Shown: piece after piece, positions 12,184-22,591 of the stretch
How the letters are laid out: each line of letters starts with the position of its first letter
Numbering within the stretch: the first letter of the stretch is position 1
Source: Dactylonectria macrodidyma
Taxonomy: Eukaryota; Ascomycota; Sordariomycetes; Hypocreales; Nectriaceae
NCBI GenBank assembly: GCA_020744425.1
Contig: JAGMUV010000009.1
Span: forward strand, 1,736,001-1,800,000
Length of the DNA: 64,000 nucleotides
Reading direction: 5' to 3'
Translations under genes and position numbers: made by a program
The notes under the pieces: generated by a model
What the model was told of the DNA's origin: nothing
What the model saw: the letters and a program-made list of their open reading frames with translations, nothing else
The model's database searches: none

Positions 12184-12211
12184 GGGGGGGGGGGGGGGGG
12201 GGGGGGGGGGG
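12184..12211. repeat. 28-nt uninterrupted poly(G) tract
   Basis: Twenty-eight consecutive G residues occur on the plus strand. This can form G-quadruplexes and is hard to sequence, so its true length is uncertain. A short minus-strand frame reads through it as polyproline but shows no other coding sign. Confidence 0.9.
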
Positions 12212-13951
12212 CGGTTTCTGCCTAGGTAGATAGACAGAGACAGACCTGTTGCGGATGGACGGGCGCTGTATTGTACACAGCTGTAGGTCTACCTGGATAT
12301 CCACGAGCAGGCACATTAGGTTGGCACTGGTCGATGCAACTTGGGGATCAGGTACCCGCACAGCTCTCTGGTGGCGGTACCTTAAAACCGGAGTGCCTTC
12401 TTCGTCCTCTTCCCCAAACGACAACTCATGTTTTTATACGTCAAGAGAAACGCTTCGGTACCGAATACCTATGTCATATGTCTTCGGGCTCAGCTGCTAC
12501 AAGTACCTATATAATACTTGATACTCCAACACTCGCAGAAACAGAGCGTGGGGGGCTCGACGTGGATGGGATGAAACCTGAACCTGATCCCAGGCTCCAC
12601 CGTACTGTACAGCACGGCATCGTAATTTTGGTACGTCGCAGGTCGTCCACAGGGGAGCGCAGCTTTAACATCCATACACACACTGGGGGGTAACACACAC
12701 TTCCCCAGCGTCTGGTCAAGTGTCATTTGTCATTTCAACTCGACGGCATCCTACCCCAGTTCAAGTTCTGACCCAGGCCATCCCAGTCAATCACACCAAC
12801 CAGCCTGGCACTACTACGAGCCCGATCGGCCGTTTCTTTCATTGACGCAGCCCAGGTAATTTCAAGATGTGTACTGTCATGTACTAGTATACCTCAACAC
12901 CTGCGTCTGACATGGACAGTTGTTGGCGGTGCCAAGCAGATTATCTAACCATGTGGCTATCGACATACATAGGCCTCCTGCGCCGTCGTGTGCAGGTTGT
13001 TTTCGCTCTGCCGCTGAGATCCCAGCTCTGGGGCTGCCATGTCCTCCATTCTTCCCGGTTTCCAAATTTGGATCAGCTTGCTTGTCGGGATAGCTAAAGA
13101 CAGGGAACCAGTGGGAATGCGCATCACACATCGAGACCCTTGCAGCTTTCCACCCAGTACTGCTCCCCATGCGGTACATACGCACCCGTATCCAATACCT
13201 TTCTATGACCCTCATCAATGGCAATGGATCCGGGTTCACTCCACCTCATGCCCATGTACATGTGTGCAGCATATAGGTATTCAGCTAAGCCTCCACAGAT
13301 CCAGTCCTCGTCGTCCTTACCCGCCACCGATCACCATTAGAGCAGCTCTTCAGCCAGTCCCCAGCCAAAGATGGGCGATCAGCAGACTACCCTGACGATC
13401 ATTCCCCCTCCACTCGACGTAGCGACGTCTTCGAGAATCCCGACCGACGGAGCCTGCTGTTTGCCGTCCTGTATGTTGACGGCATGTTTTAGGTACGTAC
13501 TTCTTCCTTGCCGCTTTTTTGAGCTTGCTTCCAGGGCGAGTCTTCGAGGACGGGTGTGCCTAATCTTGGGGTTGTAAGTTTGAAGCCCGCCTAGTGCCTC
13601 TTGCCTCTGACAGAACAGTCCAAAATTACACTGCATTGGACCAGCCCAATTCATAAGTGGCTGGTTAAGTGGAGGGAAGGTACATCATATATATTCGAAG
13701 CAAAAACTTAGCACTTAAAAAGGATTGTGTAGATCCGACCTTGCGGCCTCGATAGGACAAATGAGTGGACTGTACAAAGGTTCTTACCTAGGATATTTGC
13801 TGTTACGCTACCTACAGAAACGAGCTTTCCCCACTGCTGTTCTCTGAAGCACCGCTTCATGGCGGCAAGAGCAGGCACAAAAAGGAACTTAAGAGCTTAT
13901 GAGCAAGATGTCCTGGAAGGTAATGGCCAGGAAGGAATTGGCCAGAACGCC

Positions 13952-13957
13952 AAAAAA
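13952..13957 (-). terminator. Pol III terminator of tRNA-Ser
   Basis: A run of six T on the minus strand starts four bases past the tRNA 3' end, the usual RNA polymerase III stop signal. Confidence 0.8.
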
Positions 13958-13961
13958 GAAC

Positions 13962-14041
13962 GTCACCTGCAGGATTCGAACCTACGCGACCGAAGTCACA
14001 GCCTTAGCAGGGCTGCGCGTTAACCACTCCGCCAAAGTGAC
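13962..14041 (-). tRNA. tRNA-Ser (anticodon GCU)
   Basis: The minus strand folds as a class II tRNA of 80 nt without an intron. The acceptor stem is GTCACTT/AGGTGAC. The D arm is GCG-GAGTGGTTAA-CGC. The anticodon stem-loop is CAGCC-CTGCTAA-GGCTG with GCT at the anticodon, reading AGC and AGU. The extra arm is a GAC-TTCG-GTC hairpin typical of serine tRNAs, and the T arm is GTAGG-TTCGAAT-CCTGC. Internal A and B boxes (TGGCGGAGTGG, GGTTCGAATCC) match Pol III consensus. The CCA end is not encoded, as is usual in eukaryotes. Confidence 0.95.
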
Positions 14042-15474
14042 TACTGCGGGTTATGACTAATCTCCCTCTTCAAATGGTTATAAAGCTATCCTCCATCATG
14101 AGGAAACACACCAGCTCACTAACAAGCGCAGACACATCTCAGAGACCCCCTCTATTGGATGTTTTTGTTGCTTTTTATCCCACTTGGTCACTTGTTGAGG
14201 TTTATGCAGCAATTTCATTTATTTGTTATTACCCTGCTGCTTCCCAAAGGATCCATGATGTCTCTCACCAGAGTCACCGTTCTCCTCGTACTCAACACTA
14301 CGCAACTACGTGTCAATGATGCCTACCTCTGGTAGACATGACTGATTTCCCAAAATGGCTTCCTAGAACGGCAATCAACGTCGTTTACCAAGTATCGAAT
14401 TATGAGGACCGGGAACAAATACGAGGCGAAGAGCGGCGCGGATACTAAACCTGATTTCTCATCTACCAACGTCTCGTGAGCTGGGCCAGCTTCAAAGCAG
14501 GGAAATCTACAGTCGCAGCCCGCGACGATGAAACACGGCGGCAGAAACGAGGTGGCGAACACGGGAATAGCATCCAGATGCAGCGATTTTGATGTGGCGG
14601 CCAAGGCGATTTTGCCAGGGCCATTGTTCGAACGCGACGTTGCTGACGAAGACGAAAACGACGGGGTGTCCTAGTGGGAGGTGAGATGAGGTCATCACTC
14701 GCCAGGGATCGATGCTGACGGAGACGGCCCGTGGAGCCATGGATTCCTTGCTTCAATGTGCGCGTGGTATTTCATAGGTTTATGAAGTTTTCCCACAAGG
14801 TAGTTAGGTTTTTCAAAGATGCGATACACTTCTCGTATTGTCTTGTTAAAGTTCGTTCATTCGGATAGGTGCAGGCTCAACTTCAACCCGGAAGACATTT
14901 GTCCAGCCGTCCCCATAGTGCGGCTCCCAGCCTGATACCAGCAGTTGAACGAGACGGCGCCGAAATAGAACACTTGGGACTTCCTTGGTCCTTGGTCCTT
15001 AATCCTTGGTCCGGGATTCTTTGTTCGATTGTCCAAGACCGCTCACGACCGAAAAGGAGAACATGAACAACTCCTCCGGTGTGGGCATAAGTGCTCGGTT
15101 TTTTACCATCTCGCAATCTGCGTGTGCAAGGCCAAGCTCAAGGATGCCAGAAGTGACTTTTTTCCATGTTACACTCGTAGCCTTCAGCGGCCTTCATCAG
15201 TGGCCCTCATGCATTCTTCCCAGCGCTATGACCACCCAAGCCACCAGCCAACTCCAGCGGCAACACAAGGTCCATCTTCCCTAAAAACTCCTACCAATTC
15301 TAGTGGTCTGGGGTAAAAACGATAATGCGATCCCGCTGATAAGCCTGCCTCACCTCCCGACAGCCCGATCGCATGCCGAAATTTCAACCCTCCGACAGCG
15401 TCCAATCGACATCCCACCGATCGCGATACCCCCAACCCTCGTCAACGAAGCTCACCTCCCTTCAAACCGCTATA
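14042..15474. other. Intergenic region upstream of TIM9
   Basis: This 1.4 kb separates the tRNA from TIM9 and presumably includes the TIM9 promoter. I see no recognisable gene, repeat family or RNA in it. Confidence 0.5.
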
Positions 15475-15882
15475 ATGGATATGTATGCTCTATTCATATT
15501 CGTTGTTGTCCAATCGCCTAAATGCTGATCCGCGACCCCTCAGGTTGACCGCCAACGAGCAGCGCATGCTAGAGCAGCGCATGCAGAAGCGCCAGGTCAA
15601 GGAGTTTATGGGCGTACGTCTCTCCCCTGCATGCCGACTAGTCTCGTCATCTTGAACCAAGCGCCTGAACTCATTTCTTTTTCCTGTTAGGCCTTCGGTG
15701 GTCTTGTTGAGCACTGCTTCATGTCCTGCGTTGACGACTTCACCTCCAAGGCCATCTCCTCCCGCGAAGGTGGCTGCATCAACCGATGCGTCACCAAGTG
15801 GATGGTTACCCAGCAGCGCGTTAGCGAACGCTTCCAGGAGCACAACGCCCAGCTCTCGGCTCAGATGCAAAACCAGCAATAA
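15475..15882 (+). CDS. TIM9: Mitochondrial inner-membrane translocase chaperone Tim9
   Basis: This small intermembrane-space chaperone works with Tim10 to guide hydrophobic carrier proteins to the TIM22 complex. Exons are 15475-15482 (only 8 nt), 15544-15613 and 15691-15882, giving 89 aa, the normal size. Splicing the tiny first exon gives MDMLTANEQR, which matches fungal Tim9 N-termini; introns are 61 and 77 nt. The twin CX3C motif is complete: Cys35-FMS-Cys39 and Cys55-INR-Cys59, which form the two disulfides. Other family text includes GGLVEHCF, DDFTSKA and RVSERFQEHNAQL. Tim10 and Tim8 are excluded by the DDFTSKA and ERFQE motifs. It converges on Nup188. Confidence 0.96.
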
Positions 15883-16527
15883 TCTCAAACGAGCAACGAA
15901 ACATGGCATATGGCGGCCGCTCGCCCATCCGTTTCGATCCCATCCGGTACGATCGATGCTGAGAATCTTTTAAAAAGGGCAATCCTGACTCTGTCTCGGC
16001 CCGGGGGACGTCATTGGGCTTCTAGTGTGTGGCTGTGTATTAATACGGACCGAAAAAGGACAAATCTGTGAAGACCGTGTCTTAGGTGGGAGAAGGCCGG
16101 CATTAGAGAGGGATGACAATGAGTGGTGAGCCGAACCGTGTCGGCCGTGTAGCACCAACCTATTACTATACAGCTACGATGTGATTTTAGAAAAGAGGAC
16201 ATCGGAAGTGGCTCAGTGGTCTCAAACGTGTTACCCATTTCAACTCAACTCCTCCAATTCTATTCCTTGGACAGCATGGCAGAAAACGCTCTCCAACTCT
16301 GACCTTCGAATCCATACAACCTTGTGGGAGTGAACAGTCATGAAGGCTATATTATGACGATTAGACATGACGCTTCTTTTGTTCTTCTTTCTTGACATTT
16401 CCGAGTCAAACAGTTATCTTCCCACAATTCATATCGCGGCCCGGTGTCCAACGCCCTTGACCTATGATTCCTTGTTAATTTACATCTCCACCCATCGCTG
16501 CCAATCCCATCCATCTAGCGCCAGCCC
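15883..16527. other. Convergent 3' intergenic region (TIM9 / Nup188)
   Basis: About 645 bp lie between two facing stop codons and probably hold both 3' UTRs. No other gene is supported. Confidence 0.5.
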
Positions 16528-19500
16528 TCAGACTTCAGGGGCCTCGCTCAGTACGTCCCGAACAGCATCCAACTGAGCCACTGCCTTCTCTTCCAATAGA
16601 TTGTCGCATCCAGCTGTGCTGGCTTTCATCCCCCGCCAGTCCACCTCCCGTTGGCCCAAGGGCATGAGACGCTCCTTCAGCAACTTTTTAGTCGAGAGCC
16701 AAAAGTCGACGTTTTCCAACAGGCTTGCCGCATCCCATTCTACTGCCGGGATATCCCGGTTGTTGTTGACTCGGAGAGCTTCAATGACTCGTGTCAGAAG
16801 GGCCAATGAGTGTACTTCCGATATCGTCAACAGCGTCAGGTAATGCGGCGACGATCGTGACTGAGTTCGACTGGCCCCTGGCGCCTCAAACCGATCCACG
16901 CTCGACTCCAGCAGGTGAGGAAACTGGTTGAGCACATAGGAAATCTCGGGAGCAACGGTCGCCCCCAAAGCAGTCAACAGGTTAAGCATCAAGGGGAGCA
17001 GTCCTTTAGCCCAGATTCCGTAGCAACGTTGGGCCACTGGAGCATCAGAGTACGGCGAAATGTTAGACTTGAGCATGAACTTAGTCAAGTTGGCGGATAG
17101 AATGCTGCCCAAGATGCCATCGCATGCCATCTGTTCAGCAACCAGTGGGAGGGTCGAAAGCTCCAGCAAGAAAAGAATGCTGAGCTCGCCGTAGATAGGG
17201 TCTCCTTGGTCTGCCAGTTTGTCGGCCCATGAGTATAGTGACGTGGCAGCATTCATCACCTGGTGCTCTGCCATAATATTAAGAACTTGGGTCTGCGACT
17301 GATCAAGGCCGGGGACACTCAAACAAGCTTGCAAGATAGCCGTCAGCAGTGCCAGATCCTCTGGAGACATGGCAGCCTGGTTGTCGTGAATCAGGCTAAC
17401 CAGCGCACGGAACCCTCTCCCAACCACGCGATCAAGGACGTTCAAGACAGTCTGCACCACGGTAACAGTGGTTCCCTCCATCTCATCTTGGGCCTCGGCT
17501 CCCTCTTTGTTACCCCGGACATGGTATGCGCGAAGAGTGACAAAGAGCGACTTCAGCAAAGTGCGATAGTACGAGATAGATTCTGGTCCGAACGGCTCCT
17601 CGACACTATTCAGGGTGCCAATCAAAGTTGACAAAAGTCGGTTAATGTCCTTGACCGGAGCCGAAGATTTGGCAGATCGTTGAATCAACACCAAGGCAAG
17701 GTTGGCTCTGGCATCCACAAGCTTCAAGAAGATGCTCTCCGGTCCGGGAATTCCTTGGTTAGCATTCAAGCATTGCTGCGAAACCTGCAGCATCTGCTTC
17801 GTAACATTGTCGTTGTCTGGGAGACATGTGCTAAGCTCCACGAGGAGAAACTCCCAGGCGTGGAAGAGCGCCTATGAAACGAGTCAGCCACGATACCGAA
17901 ACCATAGTTAGTTCAGTGACTCACAATCTGACCATCGACCAAAGAAAGGTTTGTGTTTGCAAGTTCCATCTCCATCTTGAACCCGTTGTCTTTCCGCCCG
18001 ATCCATCCAGGGTCAAATCTGAGCATCTCATCGGCATGCTCGAGATCGTAATAGTAGCTCTTTCCCAGCTCACGTGGCTCGAGAAGGGTTCGCTTGAAGT
18101 CATTCACGGGGCACCCAGAGTATTTGTTAGAGAAATTCCTTGCAAAGTTGTTGTGCAGTGATTTGTTGTATCCTGCAGCTTCGACACCGTCTCGCAGGAA
18201 ATAGTCAAGATCGCTGACAAGACTCTGTGCTAGTGTGTTAGAGTTACCAAGATGCCGTGAATGATAGAGCTGCATCGCGAACGTCTCGGCAACATAAGCA
18301 GCCAACCTGGCCTCTACTCCCGCGCGAACCGCATCCGTCTTGAGGGTAATGTGTGATGACTTCAAGCCACGAATGTACTCACGCAGGCCGTCAAGATACG
18401 CCGTGTCCTTCTGAAGGGTGAAAACAGTCCATGGCCAGAAGTTCTGAGCGGAAGCGACAAAGTCGAGGACCATGAGGGCTTCACCTGAGTCAATATCTTT
18501 CAGCTTGCCGAGTTTAGCGAGAGCTTTTGCGAAAACCGAGTTGGCAGAGAGTTCGGCATTCTTCTTGTCCTTGTTCATTGCTTCCCGCGGGGTTTGTCCA
18601 GTGAGGAGACAGTTAGACATCCACTGTTGCCTATTCCTGAGTATAGCAGAGAAGAATCTCCAGGTTGTCTTCACATCATCAGCCAACTCGAATGGCTTCC
18701 CCAGAGTTGAGAGGAGTTGCAAGAAGGACTTGGAGACTTGAGGCCCCAAATATCCAAGCAATGAGGGAGGCTCGCCAGTTGCTTTTCCAGCATTGACCAC
18801 CAGGGACTCCAACAGCCATGTAGTGGGCTTGCGGAAGTGGTCAGAGACCGCACATAACCGTGCAAGCAAGGTAGAGCTTTTGAATAGGTACGTCTCAATC
18901 ATGCTTGATGATTTATCCAAGTAGTTCGCAACTCGCAGAAGCGTTGTTGAAAATTCTAGGACCGAACTCAGCTGGGTCTGGATCATCTCAAGCCTCCTTG
19001 GGTATAATGTGCTGTCCGTCGACGTGAATGCCGTAATAAAGGAGGTCAAGAGTGGCTGGAACCTCAGAGACCCGGTCGCTGGTGAGATGAAACAATCAAT
19101 GACATATGTGGCAGCGGGTCGAAGACAAGACGTGAGGTTCTCCGAGCTAGCAGAGTCGCCCATACTGTAGCTGTAAAGTATCACCTTTTGAAGAATTGGG
19201 ACAACATCCCGAAGAAGAGATGATCGATAGACATCAGAGGCGAATCTCCAGGTCGAGGTATTCTCAAATATGTCCACGGCAGCTTGGGCAATAGAGAAGC
19301 TAACAATCGACAAGACCTTGTCAGCAGTTCCCTGCCAAGGGTTGGCGTCCAACTTGTTTCGGCCGAGCGCTTGGTTGCCAGCTCTGCGTTGCACAGCAGA
19401 CGTCATTGCCGTGTCGACGAGGTTCGAGAATAAGCGAAGACTGGAGCTTAAAAACTCGTATCTGCCTGAGACCAAGTCAAGACTGCCAGTAATCTTGGTG

Positions 19501-22182
19501 AGCTTGCCTGCCCTTGCTTCAGAATTCAGCAGCTCACACCGAGCCAAGTACGACCAAACTCGACTTGGGTAGATCGGCAGAATTGCGTCCAAAAACTGAA
19601 TACAGGAGTTAAGGACAGCGACAACGTCTTCCTCGCTCGCTGCGAGCTCCACTTGCATGTAGTAATCCATAGTCTCACAAACAACTGTGACGAGGTCTCT
19701 ACCACCACCCACATCAATGTGCTTTTTAGCTTCGAGGAGAATGTCGCTGTTAGCGTGGACGAGCACGGTGCTAGAACCCTCCTTCTTGGCCTTCAGGTAG
19801 TCCATACGAATGAGCGTTGCGAATAGAGAGATGACCTCAGCAGTTTCATCCGGCTGGAGCGTTCCAAGTTCGGACTGATAACCCTCCTTCATCAGATTAA
19901 TCTCGAGTCGTCGACCGAGAAGGGAGATGGTTGAATGGGAGTATTCCATCAAGACAACACGGCCGGTATCTGTGACAAAGCGCCCATAGGTTCCTGCAGG
20001 TATCCGGTATGCGTCGTCCTCAATCCGACGTCCTCTCCAGGACGGTGAGAGGGAGATGAGAGGAACATCTTGGAGAAGACAGAACATGTTCGTGTTCTCA
20101 TCTTCCTGAACGAGCTCGTACTCTTGGAAGTGCTCAGGGAGTGTGAATGTCAAAGACGGGGTTGATCGAAGGAGGTTCAGGATCATGTCGGAACGGTCAC
20201 TATCGTGGAGACTCGTTGCGCTAGCCAGGGTTTTACAGAGGGTAATGAAGGGGAGGAATTCGTAGGGGTATCGGTCAAGTGCCTGCTGGAAGAAAAATTC
20301 CAGAGCATGGTCATCATGGACCATGGATGCAAGGATATCCTGCTTTTCTGTGAGATTCTCTTGGGACGACACGTCCCAATAGCTCCGGCCAGCTGAAAGG
20401 ACTGACGACAAGGCGCTTATGGGCTCTGATTGATAACCCACGAGTGGGTAAGAGACCTTCAGAAGCTCGAGAAAGACGTTGCGGATGCGCGAGCTTAACA
20501 ATGGTGTCATGCTTCCCTCATCTGAGGGACCTAGTCCCATGGCCATGTTAGAAATGACGTCAAAAACGCGGCCATGAGCTGTGACTGCGGAAGCAAGTTG
20601 CTCCACAACAACCAAATCCTTTGATGTGGTCGCATTCTCGAGGAAGCCGTCGAACTTCGACGACTCGATAGAAAATATGCTCCCTGCAGAATTACGTCTT
20701 GCCACTGGTCGCATAACACCTCCAGTCTCGAAGGTTTCTCGGGCGTTTTGCTGTAACAAATTGTCCCGCTTCTCTAACCTGATCTGGTAGGAGACATTCA
20801 TGCGATGAAGTAGCAAAGTCCAAGCAAAGATGACTGGAGTTGCGCTTTCGCAGTCAGATTCTGCGGACTTGAGAACGCTCTTATGCACCTGCTCCAGAAT
20901 TCCGGATGACAGCAAGTAAGTGTCGTAAGACGCATCAGCTTGTGCTGCATCCTCTTCCCGCTCCGAGAGGTAGGTCAAAGACCTGGCCGGTTTTAGTAGG
21001 ATTAAAGAAATCGCTGCTGAAAGAGTCTTGAGGGGTGAGACCAGGGGAGCAATAATCTCATGAATCTGAATGGGGGTCAGCAAAGTTAAATTAAAAAAGG
21101 ACAATCCCACGAACCGGTTGCACAGCATCAAAGAAGTTGTAAATCTCCATGAGAGCGAACCACTGACTGACGGCGCTTGATGGGGCAAAGTCGTCACCAA
21201 AGCTATCCACGATTTGGAAGACGACGGACAGAGCATGGAGAGCCTCCGTAAGAAGAGTCCGTAACCAGTCTATTTCCACATCTTCTGTTACCCATTTCTC
21301 ATCCGTCACTGATTCGAGCCCCGACTCGATCTGAGTCATGCAGTCGGTGATAACTTGGAGGTAGGCTGGAAACAGAGGCTCAGCATCGTCTCTGGCGGCC
21401 AACTTCAACCCATATGCCTTTGCCAGGTCGATTTTGACATTAGCGAAGGTGGGTAGCCGCTCGTAGAGTTTGATAGAGTTGGAGTAATCGGCAGCCATCA
21501 TGAAATAGCGCCGCTCGGTAAGGTAGATGTCAAAGAGTCGTCGCTGTCTCGTCTCCAACCTCTCAAAGTCGCTCCAGATTTCCTCGGCATCCAGGGCAGC
21601 CGCGGCTCCCAGGTCCGAGAGAAAAGCTGAGCCTTGGCCGTTGTTGAGGCCAGCTGCCTCCTGCAGGTTCGTGGCGTCTTGGGAGGACAAAAGCCCTGTT
21701 AGATGACGGGCAGGTCGAGACTGGTATTCGACTACGACAGTTCGCAGCGCAGACACAAGGTTAATCTTGACGTTCTTGCTGAGCCACTGTGCATCCTTCT
21801 TGATTGTCTCGACATCAAATCGACCGTCAGGACCGGAGGGCACATTGATAGGGGCCGTCTTTGTCTCAAAGCTCTGCCTGCTTTCTTCGTTTGGGGGTGC
21901 GAAGGCGGTGGTAGGATCGTTTAAAAGTCCGTGGACATATTCGTCGCTAAGAAATTCGATGACGGCCGAGCTTGTGGATCGCTGACCAGAGTTGTCGGAT
22001 AGTGCAGTTGCGATGAGCTTCCATGATCTAGCTTGAAGTCAGTGGAACGTAAGGGTGGTTTGTAGACAGAGGCTCAGGCAGAGCAGAGACAGCAGAAGAA
22101 AAGGAACTCACAGAAGCACCCGCTCCCCAGTCAGGCATTCTTCCAGGGAGGGGAAATAGATGCGATCGGCCACCGGCGCCAT
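16528..22182 (-). CDS. NUP188: Nucleoporin Nup188
   Basis: Nup188 is a large alpha-helical scaffold nucleoporin of the nuclear pore inner ring, binding Nic96 and paralogous to Nup192. Minus-strand exons are 22182-22112, 22027-21115, 21065-17925 and 17871-16528; phases close exactly and give 1,822 aa, close to sordariomycete homologues. The first junction joins ECLTGERVLL|SWKLIATAL, a conserved N-terminal segment. Other family-like stretches are DTIKKDA-like (ETIKKDAQWL), DEENT-type (VQEDENTNMF), AGTYGRFVTDTGR, SRVWSYLARCELL, ARAGKLTKITGSLDL, TTWRFASDVYRSS and KTTWRFFSAILRNRQQWM followed by LLTGQTPREAM. Intron sizes are 84, 49 and 53 nt. The gene is divergent from TRPC and shares its promoter region. 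Nup192 was considered, but the N-terminal and RNRQQWM text fits Nup188. Confidence 0.93.
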
Positions 22183-22591
22183 TGCAGAAAGCGTCAGGAG
22201 GGCGACAGTGGCATGCGATGCATCACCTGTAGTTGGGGATGCAAAAAGTCGTCTTTGTTGACGCGCCAGATGCTGGTCGCGATGAGCTCGGGCTAGCAAG
22301 ACAACTTTTTGGGAGAGCTCAAATCGTCCGAGGTTGAGCCGGCCAATTGATAGGTGCGGAGGAGGGTCGGAGCTTCATCGGTGTGGGAGCCTGGGAGTGA
22401 CACTGTGTTGCTGCCTGCACAAGCCAAATGTTACACAGTGCGATTAGGGCGTGGCGGACGGCCAGATTTTACAAAGGCGCCGTCGCCTCATCCTCGATTG
22501 AGTCACCTTTTACGCCAACAACGCTCACTTCTTCTGTTAAACCTTGCAAACTTGCACAAGGAGTCAAAAAGGGGCTCGTCCTTGATTCAAG
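22183..22591. promoter_or_regulatory. Bidirectional promoter of Nup188 and TRPC
   Basis: Only 409 bp separate the two divergent start codons, so both promoters must overlap here. It holds a perfect TGAGTCA element at 22499-22505 on the TRPC-proximal side. Confidence 0.75.
22499..22505. promoter_or_regulatory. CPC1/Gcn4-type binding site (TGAGTCA)
   Basis: The 7-bp palindromic bZIP consensus TGAGTCA lies 86 bp before the TRPC start codon. In fungi this element binds Gcn4/CPC1/CpcA, the activator of cross-pathway control that induces tryptophan genes during amino-acid starvation. A second imperfect copy (GGAGTCA) starts at 22560. Function is inferred from motif and position. Confidence 0.7.

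Larger units (their letters stand above)
9996..13961. other. Gene-poor region upstream of the RhoGAP
   Basis: About 4 kb contain the RhoGAP promoter and leader, which on its coding strand is pyrimidine-rich from roughly 10400 to 11400. It also holds poly(G) tracts at 10396-10408 and 12184-12211, a (GCCT)4 run at 11431-11447 and a 14-bp direct repeat at 12045-12080. Open frames here are low-complexity and show no recognisable homology. Confidence 0.5.

Noticed and set aside
12068..12424. 118-aa minus-strand frame with polyproline
   Set aside because: The polyproline comes only from the poly(G) tract; no other coding sign.
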